This document shows positions 7,420-16,308 of a stretch of 64,000 nucleotides of DNA, in pieces. The stretch's first letter is position 1. Each line of letters starts with the position of its first letter. The DNA lies in contig NZ_VANU01000003.1 in NCBI RefSeq assembly GCF_005771535.1, positions 215,809-279,808 of the forward strand, read 5' to 3'. The stretch is from Arcobacter arenosus. Lineage in GTDB: Bacteria > Campylobacterota > Campylobacteria > Campylobacterales > Arcobacteraceae. The notes beneath the pieces were generated by a model. That model saw only the letters and a program-made list of their open reading frames with translations. It searched no databases and was not told the DNA's origin. The position numbers were made by a program, and so were the translations under genes.

Positions 7420-9571
7420 TATTACCACCTAAATTTGTTTTAAACAACTCCTCTTTAGATCCATCAAAAGCTATTTGTCCATCATCTAAAATAATAACTC
7501 TATCAACTAATTGAAGAAGTGAAGTTTTATGAGTAACAATTACTAATGTCTTATTTCCAATAATTTTTTCAATTTTATTTATAAATGCTTTTTCTGTTTG
7601 TCTATCCATAGCATTTGTTGGTTCATCAAGCATTAATATACTTGGATTTGAAACTAAAGCCCTTGCAAGAGTTACAGATTGTCGTTCTCCTCCACTTAAG
7701 CCTTCACCTCTTTCCCCAACCATTAAATCAAACCCTGCTTCGTGTTTCCCTAAGAAATCATCGAGTCCCGCAATTTTTGATACATTTATAAGCTCTTCAT
7801 CAGATACATATTGTTCACCAATAGTTATATTATCTTTAATTGTCCCCATAAATAAAAATGGTTCTTGAGGCACACATCCAACAGCATGTCTTAAATCTAT
7901 TGGATCAATTTGTCGAGTATCAACTCCATCAATTAAAACAGACCCATTAGTTGGTTCATATAAATTCATAATAAGTTTTAATAATGTAGACTTTCCAGAA
8001 CCTATTTTCCCTAGAATTGCAATTTTTTCACCTTCATTTATTTTAAGGTTTAAATTTTTAATTGTTTGATGATTTTGTTCTTTATATGAAAAATTTAGAT
8101 TCTTTAATATTATTTCACCCTTTAAATTTGGTCTACTAATATAAGTTTTATCCTCTTTTTCAAGGGGCATCTTCATAACATCATCTAGATTTTTTAAAGA
8201 CAACATTGTTTTATCAAATCTTATTAACAAACCTACTAATTGTGAAACAGGAGAGATAACTCTACCATTTAGAATCATAGCTGCAATAATAGCACCCATT
8301 GTAATTTCACCTTCAGCAGCTAAATAAACCCCTCCTGCAACTATTGCAATATTTGAAAATTGTGAGATAAAAGCTGTAAAAAAAGTAATACTTTGAGATA
8401 AGAAATGTCCCTTATCTGCATAATGTACAGTTTTATTAACAGACTGATCCCAGTTTGTTCTCATTCTATTTTGAGCTCTTACACTTTTAATTATCTCTAA
8501 ACCTGTAACTGATTCAATTAAGGTTGTTTGTTTAATTTGTTCCTCTTTAACAGATTTTTCAATCAATTTTTTTAAAGGTCTTTGCATATACCAAGAAGTA
8601 ATTAATGAAATAATTACAGTTGCAATAGTAATATAAGCTAAAGGACCACCTATATAAAATATTACACCAATAAATATTATTACAAATGGGAAGTCTACAA
8701 ATGCAGCAATTGTAGCACTTGTAAAAAACTCCCTAACTGTTTCAAAAGATTGTAATCTACTTACAAATTGACCTGTAGAAGCTGGCTTTGAATCCAATTT
8801 TATATTTAGTACATGATTAAAAATTCTATTAGCAACTAAAGTATCTGTTCTTTTACTTGCTATCCCTAAAAAATAAGATCTTAAAACTTTAAGAATAAAA
8901 TCAAAAAACATAACTAAAGATATTCCTATAAATAAAGCCCACATTGTTTCAATTGCATTATTAGGAAGTACTCTATCATACACATTCATTGTGAATAGAG
9001 GTGTTGCTAGAATAAAAAGATTTATAAAAAGTGAAACCATAATCACTTGCTTATAAATCCCTTTGTTTTTAAATAAAGTTCCCCAAAACCACTCTTTAGG
9101 ATTTTCAACAAGAACCTCTTTTTCAACCCTATTATTAAAATTAAATTCTGGTTTTATAATTATTAGTTCACCTGTATATTCAGAGTTTAATTTATCTAAA
9201 TCAATTGTTGTTTCCCCAGAACTTAATCCTGGCATTATAACTTTTGCAAGTCCTTCTTCTTCATCATAATCTAATAATATACAAGATCTATCATTATCTA
9301 ATAAAAGAACAGAAGGTAAAGCTAGTTTTGTAAGTTTAGTAATTTTTCTTTTTACAATTTTACTTGCAAGCCCAATTCTAGTAGCAGACTCTACAAACAT
9401 ATCAATATTTAATGATCTATTATGAACTGGTAAATTAAATTTTAATGATTCAGCAGAGGTTTCTCTTTTGTGATATTTTGCAAGAAAAAGTAAACACTCA
9501 AGTAAAGTATCTACCCTTCTTCTATCTTTTAAATTATTAAAATTTTGTTCTATGCCATTTTTATCTTGCAA
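7409..9571 (-). CDS. Type I secretion ABC transporter with inactive C39-like domain
   Basis: 720 residues, LapB/HlyB type. Residues 1-140 are a C39-peptidase-like domain without the catalytic cysteine, the form that docks unprocessed RTX substrates. Transmembrane region about 170-440. The nucleotide-binding domain has Walker A GKIGSGKST (521-529), signature LSGGERQ (625-631), Walker B ILMLDEPT (645-652) and the switch His at 681. Exports the adhesin encoded downstream. It starts 15 bp after the TolC-like gene and overlaps the HlyD gene, making a compact secretion operon. Confidence 0.93.
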   Translation of the reverse strand: MQDKNGIEQNFNNLKDRRRVDTLLECLLFLAKYHKRETSAESLKFNLPVHNRSLNIDMFVESATRIGLASKIVKRKITKLTKLALPSVLLLDNDRSCILLDYDEEEGLAKVIMPGLSSGETTIDLDKLNSEYTGELIIIKPEFNFNNRVEKEVLVENPKEWFWGTLFKNKGIYKQVIMVSLFINLFILATPLFTMNVYDRVLPNNAIETMWALFIGISLVMFFDFILKVLRSYFLGIASKRTDTLVANRIFNHVLNIKLDSKPASTGQFVSRLQSFETVREFFTSATIAAFVDFPFVIIFIGVIFYIGGPLAYITIATVIISLITSWYMQRPLKKLIEKSVKEEQIKQTTLIESVTGLEIIKSVRAQNRMRTNWDQSVNKTVHYADKGHFLSQSITFFTAFISQFSNIAIVAGGVYLAAEGEITMGAIIAAMILNGRVISPVSQLVGLLIRFDKTMLSLKNLDDVMKMPLEKEDKTYISRPNLKGEIILKNLNFSYKEQNHQTIKNLNLKINEGEKIAILGKIGSGKSTLLKLIMNLYEPTNGSVLIDGVDTRQIDPIDLRHAVGCVPQEPFLFMGTIKDNITIGEQYVSDEELINVSKIAGLDDFLGKHEAGFDLMVGERGEGLSGGERQSVTLARALVSNPSILMLDEPTNAMDRQTEKAFINKIEKIIGNKTLVIVTHKTSLLQLVDRVIILDDGQIAFDGSKEELFKTNLGGNNGK

Positions 9572-9586
9572 GTTTAATCCAATATT

Positions 9587-11389
9587 TTAATTATATTTTG
9601 CGTATAAAGCCTGATGTTTACTTATATTATCAACATAAGGTTTACCAGATAAAATACTTGGACTTAATGATTTAAGTGCCTCTTTTGCTTCTTTTACAGA
9701 ACTATAAACTCCATATAAAACTTTTGCACTTTTCATACTAGGTCCAAATTCAAAAGCATAAGCATTATCTCCAAGATTGTTTTCTTTTATAAAATCACTT
9801 GCTTCAATCATACCATTTTTTGTAGCTATATTAATTGTAAAGAAATTTTTTGGAGCTTCTAGAAAAGATTTATATTCTGAAGTTGCCATTTTCATTGCAT
9901 CAGATGATGCTTTTTTAGTAATCTCTTTGTCCATTGAATTTACAATAGGTGTAGTATCTAAACCTAACTCTTTTCTAATTAATTTACTATCAGAAGTACT
10001 AATTAAACCATTTAGCTGTGATTCTGTTTCTTTATCTTGTTTTTTAGGGCTGTAATCAATCACTCTTGGCTGGATATTTGCACAATCTTGATTAGGGTTA
10101 GACAAAATTGTATCTGTTAACATAGATAAATTAAACATTAAATCATAGTAGTTATTTAATGCTGCATATTCCATATTTATTAAACTTTTTGAAGAGTTGT
10201 AAAGTTCACTCTCCGCATCTAAAATATCAACGAATGTTCTAGTTCCTGCTTCGAACTCATTTTTATAAGCTTCAACAATATTTACATTTGCTTCCACATA
10301 CTTTGTTAAAGCTTCAACTCTTTTTTTATATTTAAAATATTTGCTGTAAGTTGATTTTACATCTGCAACTACTTCATTTGTAATATTTTCTAATGTCTTT
10401 TTTCTTTCTTGTAAAAATATCATTTCTTGTTCTGATCTAATTGAATCTCTATTACCATTATATAGATTCCAATTTAGATTTAATCTAGCGTAAGCATCTT
10501 TTTGAGTACCATTTTCATTTAATTCTAGATCATCATCAATAGATGCTTTTAATTCTAAGTTTAAATTTGGAAGAAATTTTGAATCATATTGGGCGATTTT
10601 TTCCCTTTGTTGTTTTATTCTTTCAATCTCTTCTTGAATTCTATAATTTCTTAAAATACCAATTTCAATCGCTTCTTTTAATGTCTGAGGTACTTTAGAT
10701 TCATCTATAGTTGGTCTACAAACATTACCTTTTGGTTCAGAACCAACAAATTTAACATAATTAGCAATACCTGTATCTTTTAAATCTTGCTCTTCAATGT
10801 AACTATCTGTAACAAAATGTAATTTTGAAGAAACTTGGTATGTTTCTAAAACTTCACCACTAATCTCTTCTTTTTCTTTTGCTGTAATTAAATTATCTTC
10901 ATGAACTTGAAGCATACTTTGAGATAATACGATTCTTTCATCAAACTTAACTAAATCATTATATACTCTAACAGTATCTAGGATAGTGTTTTCAATAGAA
11001 TATAAACTTCTAAATTTATTTGCAAAATTTTGGTGTTTCATTTCACTAACTTGAGAAGGGGTTTCTCCACCATCATATAAATACTGTCTGAAAATTATAG
11101 CTGCATTATAACCATCTTCGCTAGTATTAACATCAGGTGTTGCATCATCAAAGTCTTTATCAATCTTAGCCGTTTCTAAATATGACTCAAAATCTAATGT
11201 TGGTAAATATAAACCTTCCCTGTCATCAACATACATTCTATATGCTTCTTGATTTTTTCTTTCAGCTATTATATCTGGATTATTATTTAATGTTAACTCA
11301 ACTGTATCCCTTAAACTGTTTGCAAAAGAAGAAACAGAAAAAGCCGCTAATCCTATACCTATACCAATAAATGCAATACCCCGTTTCAT
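9587..11389 (-). CDS. TolC-family outer-membrane channel with C-terminal SPOR-like tail
   Basis: 600 residues with a signal peptide (cut near SSFANS). Residues about 25-450 are a TolC/OEP channel: two coiled-coil repeats, including the LNLNWNLYNGNRDS beta signature and the GTRTFVDILDAESELY helix typical of TolC. About 70 residues of linker follow, then residues about 515-600 (FFTINIATKNGMIEASDFIK, YGVYSSVKEAKEAL) match the SPOR fold, which binds peptidoglycan glycan strands. First gene of the secretion operon; it exports the adhesin with the ABC and HlyD partners. The SPOR tail on a TolC protein would place a peptidoglycan anchor on the channel. TolC call secure; SPOR call by pattern only. 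Confidence 0.9.
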   Translation of the reverse strand: MKRGIAFIGIGIGLAAFSVSSFANSLRDTVELTLNNNPDIIAERKNQEAYRMYVDDREGLYLPTLDFESYLETAKIDKDFDDATPDVNTSEDGYNAAIIFRQYLYDGGETPSQVSEMKHQNFANKFRSLYSIENTILDTVRVYNDLVKFDERIVLSQSMLQVHEDNLITAKEKEEISGEVLETYQVSSKLHFVTDSYIEEQDLKDTGIANYVKFVGSEPKGNVCRPTIDESKVPQTLKEAIEIGILRNYRIQEEIERIKQQREKIAQYDSKFLPNLNLELKASIDDDLELNENGTQKDAYARLNLNWNLYNGNRDSIRSEQEMIFLQERKKTLENITNEVVADVKSTYSKYFKYKKRVEALTKYVEANVNIVEAYKNEFEAGTRTFVDILDAESELYNSSKSLINMEYAALNNYYDLMFNLSMLTDTILSNPNQDCANIQPRVIDYSPKKQDKETESQLNGLISTSDSKLIRKELGLDTTPIVNSMDKEITKKASSDAMKMATSEYKSFLEAPKNFFTINIATKNGMIEASDFIKENNLGDNAYAFEFGPSMKSAKVLYGVYSSVKEAKEALKSLSPSILSGKPYVDNISKHQALYAKYN

Positions 11390-11417
11390 ATATACCCCTT
11401 AAATAATTCTTAAGATA

Positions 11418-11455
11418 AATTTATAATTATTCATTTTAAACTTTAATTATAAATT
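11418..11455. promoter_or_regulatory. Inverted repeat in divergent promoter region
   Basis: AATTTATAATTA (11418-11429) and TAATTATAAATT (11444-11455) are perfect 12-bp inverted arms with a 14-bp spacer, lying between the secretion operon and the divergent response regulator. AT-rich, so some symmetry may be chance; a regulator site serving both directions is plausible. Confidence 0.35.
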
Positions 11456-11502
11456 ATTTTATTATCTTACATTTCACTTATTCTAGCATAAAAAGATTAA
11501 AA

Positions 11503-12222
11503 ATGTATAGATTTGATAAAAATAATAAAAAAAATTTTAAATTTGTTCTAAATTATCTTAATATATTGTATATTGAAGACGAAAAAAACATACGAGAAAA
11601 TATTGAAAAAACCTTAAAACTGATGGTCTCTAATGTTTTTTCATGTGAAAATATAGAAGAAGCAAAAAAAATATTTAAAAATAAAAGAATTGATTTAATT
11701 ATTTCTGATATTAATTTGCCAGATCAAAATGGCCTTGATTTTGTTGAAATGTTAAGAGAATGTAACAATATCACTCCAGTTATTTTATTATCTGCATATA
11801 CCCAAAAAGATTATTTATTAAAGGCAACTAGATTAAAACTTGTTGATTATCTAGTTAAACCTATAAATTTTGATGAACTAAAAAATTGTTTATTTAAAGC
11901 TTGTGAAGAGATAATTGAAAAAGGTTTATTTATTATAAGTTTTGAAGAAAATATCTCTTACAATGTTTTACAGAAAAAACTTTATTCAAAAGATGAACAA
12001 ATCATAGATTTAACTCATAAAGAGATTTTGTTACTTGAATATTTGATTCAAAATAACAATAGAGTAGTAACCCATGAAGAGATTAAAGAACATATTTGGG
12101 AAGATAGCTTTGAAGCAAGTGATTCTGCATTAAAAAATCTACTTAATAAACTAAGAAAAAAAATTGGTAAAAATAGTGTTGAAAATATTTCAGGGGTTGG
12201 ATTTAGAATACATTTAAGTTAA
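11503..12222 (+). CDS. OmpR-family response regulator
   Basis: 239 residues. The receiver domain (about 18-135) has the acidic pair in IEDE, the phospho-acceptor Asp in ISDINLP, the Ser of LLSAY and the Lys of LVKPI. A C-terminal winged-helix DNA-binding domain follows (about 155-239, ending LRKKIGKNSVENISGVGFRI). It is divergent from the type I secretion operon and is its likely regulator; no kinase gene is adjacent, and the orphan kinase at 2950-3747 at the far end of the operon is the best partner candidate. The start is weakly supported: no strong Shine-Dalgarno precedes ATG 11503, and about 15 extra Lys/Asn-rich residues precede the first beta strand. Confidence 0.88.
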   Translation: MYRFDKNNKKNFKFVLNYLNILYIEDEKNIRENIEKTLKLMVSNVFSCENIEEAKKIFKNKRIDLIISDINLPDQNGLDFVEMLRECNNITPVILLSAYTQKDYLLKATRLKLVDYLVKPINFDELKNCLFKACEEIIEKGLFIISFEENISYNVLQKKLYSKDEQIIDLTHKEILLLEYLIQNNNRVVTHEEIKEHIWEDSFEASDSALKNLLNKLRKKIGKNSVENISGVGFRIHLS

Positions 12223-12255
12223 AATATACTTTTAAATACATCTAAAGGTTAAATC

Positions 12256-12558
12256 ATAAAAAAATTTACTAGTTATATGCTTGTTATAGTTTCACTTATT
12301 ACAATTTTTTTTATTGGTGGCTCAAATTATTTACACTATAAGATGAAAAAAGAATACCTTACTTATGCTTTAATAAATAGTGAAATACAAACTTTAAATG
12401 ATATTTACTCATTATGTTCTGGATTAGTTTTAGCAAACCCTACAAAAGAAAATGTTGATAGTTGTAATTTTGTTTATAAAAAAATTGAATATAAAATTGA
12501 TGAAGTAAAAAAGAAATCTCCATATATTTATTTTTATACAAAATATATTAGTGAGTAA
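12256..12558 (+). CDS. Small single-pass membrane protein, probable ATA start
   Basis: Unrecognised. The first ATG (12277) has no Shine-Dalgarno and would begin mid-helix. AAAGGT (12244-12249) stands 6 nt before ATA at 12256, the same spacing used by neighbours, and starting there gives an N-terminus of initiator, KKFTSYM, then a hydrophobic helix (LVIVSLITIFFIGG): a textbook signal anchor of about 100 residues in all. The remainder (residues about 25-100) is a short periplasmic domain with two cysteines. It follows the response regulator by 33 bp, so it may be co-transcribed and sense or modulate something for that system. Coding is likely; the start codon is inference. Confidence 0.55.
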   Translation: MKKFTSYMLVIVSLITIFFIGGSNYLHYKMKKEYLTYALINSEIQTLNDIYSLCSGLVLANPTKENVDSCNFVYKKIEYKIDEVKKKSPYIYFYTKYISE

Positions 12559-12565
12559 AAAAGAA

Positions 12566-12596
12566 AGAGCACCATAAGTAAAACTTATGATGCTCT
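12566..12596 (+). terminator. Stem-loop after small membrane protein gene
   Basis: AGAGCACCATAAGT (12566-12579) pairs with ACTTATGATGCTCT (12583-12596) with one mismatch and a 3-nt loop. It lies just after the stop at 12558. The T-run needed on the plus strand is poor, so termination strength is uncertain. Confidence 0.6.
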
Positions 12597-12824
12597 AATA
12601 GATATGCATGAAATTAATCAATGTAATGATAACCCGAAAACAATTAATCTACACTTAATTTAATATAATTTTTACTTATAATAAATTGTTTATGTAATAT
12701 TTTGTCTTTTATATTAATTAAAATAGTATTTATTTCTATTATAATATTTATACAGTTTAGTAATAATCTTGAAACTAAAACTTACTATACTATTGATTTA
12801 AATTATCAATTCAAAGGATAAAAT
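12597..12824. other. Leader region upstream of hox operon
   Basis: About 230 bp without a gene. Very AT-rich, with several TATAAT-like -10 candidates, as expected for the hox promoter. Apart from the AAAGGA Shine-Dalgarno at 12813-12818 I see no convincing structured element or operator. Confidence 0.4.
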
Positions 12825-13307
12825 TTGATTGCTACAATTCCAAATGACGACCGCTATAAAATGGTGGAAAAAACAATGAAACGACTTAGTTATGATAAAA
12901 GTGCATTAATTGAGACTCTTCACACAGCACAAGAAACTTTTGGCTATTTAGAAAATGAAACTCTAAAGTTTATAGCTAGAAGATTAAAACTTCCATATGC
13001 AAAGGTTTATGGAGTTGCAACTTTTTATCATTTTTTTAGACTTAAACCAAAAGGGAAACATACAGTGGTAGTTTGTATGGGAACTGCTTGTTATATTAAA
13101 GATGCAAATAAAATTCTAGAAAAACTAGAAAATAGATTTAATATAAAAGCTGGAGAAACAACAAAAGATGGTTTACTTTCCCTTATAAGTGCAAGATGTG
13201 TAGGTTCATGTTCTTTAGCTCCCATAGCAATTTATGACAATAAAGCAATAGGACATTTAGGAATTGAACAATCAGTAGATGAAGCACAGGAGTTATTATC
13301 ATGTTAA
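12825..13307 (+). CDS. hoxE: NAD-reducing hydrogenase diaphorase subunit HoxE
   Basis: 160 residues, NuoE-like thioredoxin-fold [2Fe-2S] protein. Cysteine pattern VVCMGTACYIKDA followed by SARCVGSCSLAP supplies the four cluster ligands. It is the electron-transfer subunit of the cytoplasmic HoxEFUYH complex. TTG start at 12825, with AAAGGA 6 nt upstream (12813-12818); the next ATG (12861) would lose conserved sequence and lacks a Shine-Dalgarno. Overlaps hoxF by 7 bp. Confidence 0.9.
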   Translation: MIATIPNDDRYKMVEKTMKRLSYDKSALIETLHTAQETFGYLENETLKFIARRLKLPYAKVYGVATFYHFFRLKPKGKHTVVVCMGTACYIKDANKILEKLENRFNIKAGETTKDGLLSLISARCVGSCSLAPIAIYDNKAIGHLGIEQSVDEAQELLSC

Positions 13308-14920
13308 ATTCACTTGAAGAACTAGAAGAATTAGCTTTAGAAAAAAAAGATTTAAAAAGAAATTCCCATGAAGAACTTAGAGTTTGTATAGGAAGCTCTT
13401 GCGCAGCATTAAACGCAGACGTTTTATTAAAAGATTTAAAAAAAGAGGTAAAAGAAAATGGCCTTGAAAAAAGATGTAAGGTAAAAGGTGTTGGTTGTAA
13501 TGGGCTTTGCTCTGAAGCTATTATGGTTGCCCATTATCATAAAGAAGGAGATAGAGAATCAATTTATAGTTTTATAGATAGTTCTAATACAAAAGATTTT
13601 ATTGATACTTTAAATACTAATACTCCAATAAAAAATAAAAAATGTGATAAAACAAAGCCATTTTTTACAAGACAAGAAAAAATAGTTTTAGAAAATGCCG
13701 GAATAGTAGACCCAGATGATATTGATGATTATATTGCATATGGAGGATATTATGCATTTTATAAAGCATTAGATGATATGACTCCACAAGAAGTAATAAA
13801 TGAGATTAAAATAAGTGGACTTAGAGGTAGAGGTGGGGGTGGTTACCCTACAGGATTAAAATGGGATTCAGTTGCAAAGGTAGATGCACCTCAAAAATAT
13901 ATAGTATGTAATGGAGATGAAGGAGATCCTGGTGCCTTTATGGATAGAGCAATTATGGAAGCAGACCCCCATAAAATAATTGAAGGTATGGCATTAGCTG
14001 GATATGCCTGTGGTGCCACAAAGGGTTATATATATGTAAGAGCTGAATATCCAATTGCTGTTCAAAAACTTAATAAAGCAATTAAACAAGCTAGAAAAAA
14101 GGGGATTTTAGGAACTCAGATAGCCGATAGTGGTTTTAGTTTTGATTTAGAAGTTAGACTTGGAGGTGGTGCCTTTGTTTGTGGTGAGGCTACCGCACTT
14201 GTAACCTCAATTGAAGGAAATCGTGGAAATCCAAGACAAAAACCCCCTCATTTAAGTGACTATGGATTATGGAAATCACCAACTGTTTTAAATAACGTTG
14301 AAACCTTTGCAAATATTGCACCTATTATTAAAAAAGGTGGAGAATGGTTTAAATCATTTGGAACAGAAAAATCTCCAGGAACAAAAGTATTCGCACTAAC
14401 AGGACATATAAACAACACAGGGCTCGTTGAAGTTCCTATGGGTATAACATTAAGAGAACTTATCTTTGAAGTTGGAGGTGGACTTCCAAAAGGAACTAAA
14501 TTAAAAGCTATTCAAACAGGTGGTCCAAGTGGTGGTTGCATCCCTATTGAATTATTAGATACAAAAGTTGATTATGAATCATTAAAAGAGATTGGTTCAA
14601 TTATGGGAAGTGGTGGATTAATTGTTATGGATGAAACATCAAATATGGTAGAAGTTGCAAGATTTTTTATGGATTTCTGCCAAAGTGAATCTTGTGGTAA
14701 ATGTGTACCATGTAGAGTTGGAACTTTAGAATTAACACAATTACTTGATAAGTTTATTGCTAAAAAAGCAACAAAAAGTGATTATGCATTACTAAAAAAT
14801 ATGTGTGAAGTTGTACAAGATACTTCACTTTGTGGTTTAGGACAAACAGCACCAAACCCAGTTCTTAGTACTATAAAGTATTTTGAAGAAGAGTATTTAG
14901 AAGGGATAATAAATGATTAA
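13301..14920 (+). CDS. hoxF: NAD-reducing hydrogenase diaphorase subunit HoxF
   Basis: 539 residues. The N-terminal thioredoxin-like domain (about 25-110) has a CIGSSCAAL / CNGLC cysteine set. Then the NuoF-type flavoprotein core: the NAD/FMN glycine-rich GRGGGGYPTGLKW, NGDEGDPGAFMDR, and GGGAFVCGEATAL; the C-terminal [4Fe-4S] motif is SCGKCVPCRVGT plus a later Cys (TSLCGLG). It oxidises or reduces NAD(H) using FMN and passes electrons to HoxU. Good Shine-Dalgarno (AGGAG) within the end of hoxE; overlaps hoxU by 8 bp. Confidence 0.94.
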   Translation: MLNSLEELEELALEKKDLKRNSHEELRVCIGSSCAALNADVLLKDLKKEVKENGLEKRCKVKGVGCNGLCSEAIMVAHYHKEGDRESIYSFIDSSNTKDFIDTLNTNTPIKNKKCDKTKPFFTRQEKIVLENAGIVDPDDIDDYIAYGGYYAFYKALDDMTPQEVINEIKISGLRGRGGGGYPTGLKWDSVAKVDAPQKYIVCNGDEGDPGAFMDRAIMEADPHKIIEGMALAGYACGATKGYIYVRAEYPIAVQKLNKAIKQARKKGILGTQIADSGFSFDLEVRLGGGAFVCGEATALVTSIEGNRGNPRQKPPHLSDYGLWKSPTVLNNVETFANIAPIIKKGGEWFKSFGTEKSPGTKVFALTGHINNTGLVEVPMGITLRELIFEVGGGLPKGTKLKAIQTGGPSGGCIPIELLDTKVDYESLKEIGSIMGSGGLIVMDETSNMVEVARFFMDFCQSESCGKCVPCRVGTLELTQLLDKFIAKKATKSDYALLKNMCEVVQDTSLCGLGQTAPNPVLSTIKYFEEEYLEGIIND

Positions 14921-15632
14921 AGAAAAAGCTAGAGTAAAAACCTTTAAAATTAATGATACCGATGTAACAGCCAAATCAGATTCTTCAATACTTGAAGTTG
15001 CAAAAGAACATGGAATTAAAATTCCAACACTTTGTTATTTTGAAGGATTAAGTGAAGTTGGTTCTTGTAGAATGTGTTTAGTTGAAGTAAAAGGAAGTGA
15101 TAAATTGATTCCAGCTTGTACTTCTAAAATCAAAGAAGGTATGGAGGTAATTACAAACTCACCTAAACTTGAAAGTCATAGAAAAATGGTACTTTCTATG
15201 ATATTTGCGGAAAGAACTCATACTTGTAGTGTGTGTGTTTCAAATGGCAACTGTGAATTACAAGACCAAGCTATAGAACTTGGACTTGAACATTCCCATG
15301 TGCCTTATATTCACAAACATTTTGAATTAGATGCTTCCCATAAAGATTATGTTTATGACCCAAATAGATGTATTTTATGTACTAGATGTGTTAGGGTTTG
15401 TGATGAAGTTGAAGGGGCTCATGCTTTAGATATTTTTGGACGAGGTATTGATGCAAAAATCATTCATGATATGGATGAACCATGGGCCAATAGTGAAAGT
15501 TGTACCTCTTGTGGAAAATGTGTTCAAGTGTGTCCAACTGGTTCATTATTTGAAAAAGGTGTAAGTTCAGCAGAAATGGTTAAAAAGAAAAATATTGTGA
15601 CAAATCTAATTCAAATGAGGAAAGACAGATGA
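14913..15632 (+). CDS. hoxU: NAD-reducing hydrogenase iron-sulfur subunit HoxU
   Basis: 239 residues, homologous to the N-terminal part of NuoG. Ordered clusters: plant-type [2Fe-2S] (PTLCYFEGLSEVGSCRMC and a later Cys), the His/Cys-ligated site HTCSVCVSNGNCELQ, then two [4Fe-4S] ferredoxin motifs, CILCTRCVRVCDE and CTSCGKCVQVCPTG. Carries electrons between the hydrogenase (HoxYH) and diaphorase (HoxEF) modules. Its stop overlaps the hoxY ATG (ATGA type), so the two are translationally coupled. Confidence 0.94.
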   Translation: MIKEKARVKTFKINDTDVTAKSDSSILEVAKEHGIKIPTLCYFEGLSEVGSCRMCLVEVKGSDKLIPACTSKIKEGMEVITNSPKLESHRKMVLSMIFAERTHTCSVCVSNGNCELQDQAIELGLEHSHVPYIHKHFELDASHKDYVYDPNRCILCTRCVRVCDEVEGAHALDIFGRGIDAKIIHDMDEPWANSESCTSCGKCVQVCPTGSLFEKGVSSAEMVKKKNIVTNLIQMRKDR

Positions 15633-16165
15633 GTAAATTAAGAGTTGGAACCATATGGCTTGATGGATGTTCTGGTTGTCATATGTCATTTTTAGATATG
15701 GATGAAAGAATTGTTGAATTATCTCAATATATGGATGTTGTTTATTCTCCTTATGTTGATGCAAAAGAGATTCCCGAAGATTTAGATTTATTTATAGTGG
15801 AAGGTGCTTTAAGTACTGACCACGATTTAGAAATTATAAAAGATATAAGAAAAAACTCTAAAAAAATCTTAGCTTTAGGTGACTGTGCAATAACGGGAAA
15901 TGTATCAGCTATGAAAAACCTTGCAGGAACTGATGCAGTTTTAGAAAAAGGTTATTTTGATCTTGCTGATTTTAACAAAGGGAAATACCCAGATAAGATA
16001 ATTCCTAAACTTTTAGATAAAGTTATCCCACTTAATGAAGCTATAGATGTTGATTATTTTGTTCCAGGGTGTCCTACTCCAGCAGATGCAATTTATGCTG
16101 TATTAAAAGGTCTTGTTGATGGTGTTGAAGTAGATGTTAGCAAATACACAAGATTTGGATTATAA
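15629..16165 (+). CDS. hoxY: NiFe hydrogenase small subunit HoxY
   Basis: 178 residues, group 3 type: short, without Tat signal, hence cytoplasmic. Ligands for the proximal [4Fe-4S] cluster are visible in LDGCSGCHMSFLDMDE, LGDCAITGN and VPGCPTPAD. Transfers electrons from the NiFe site of HoxH to HoxU. Unlike the other hox junctions, which overlap, hoxY is separated from hoxH by about 143 bp holding a structured leader. Confidence 0.93.
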   Translation: MSKLRVGTIWLDGCSGCHMSFLDMDERIVELSQYMDVVYSPYVDAKEIPEDLDLFIVEGALSTDHDLEIIKDIRKNSKKILALGDCAITGNVSAMKNLAGTDAVLEKGYFDLADFNKGKYPDKIIPKLLDKVIPLNEAIDVDYFVPGCPTPADAIYAVLKGLVDGVEVDVSKYTRFGL

Positions 16166-16170
16166 AAAAG

Positions 16171-16300
16171 GGGACTTTTTTATTAGGCTTTATTCATAAA
16201 GCTCTTTAGATTTTGCTACTTTTAAACGGAATTTATTTCCGTTGTTAAAAAGTAGATAAATATGAATTAGTCCCTTTTAAGATGGGACATATTAAAAGGA
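16171..16300 (+). promoter_or_regulatory. Structured RNA leader of hoxH (copy A of new motif)
   Basis: Stem 1: GGCTTTA 16186-16192 with TAAAGCT 16197-16203. Stem 2: CTACTTTT 16216-16223 with AAAAGTAG 16248-16255, extended by AACGGAA 16225-16231 with TTCCGTT 16237-16243. Hairpin 3: GTCCC 16270-16274 with GGGAC 16284-16288. CCTTTTAA (16273-16280) is the exact complement of TTAAAAGG (16292-16299), the hoxH Shine-Dalgarno. GGGACT 16171-16176 can also pair with AGTCCC 16269-16274, giving competing folds. The same layout precedes ilvD with compensatory changes. Likely a translational switch; ligand unknown. Confidence 0.75.
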
Positions 16301-16308
16301 AAATATTT

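Noticed and set aside
16181-16300. Reading the hoxH leader as a simple terminator or as a known riboswitch (TPP, cobalamin, glycine, c-di-GMP, fluoride, T-box)
   Set aside because: No T-run follows the stems and none of the consensus words of these classes are present; the last hairpin faces a Shine-Dalgarno.
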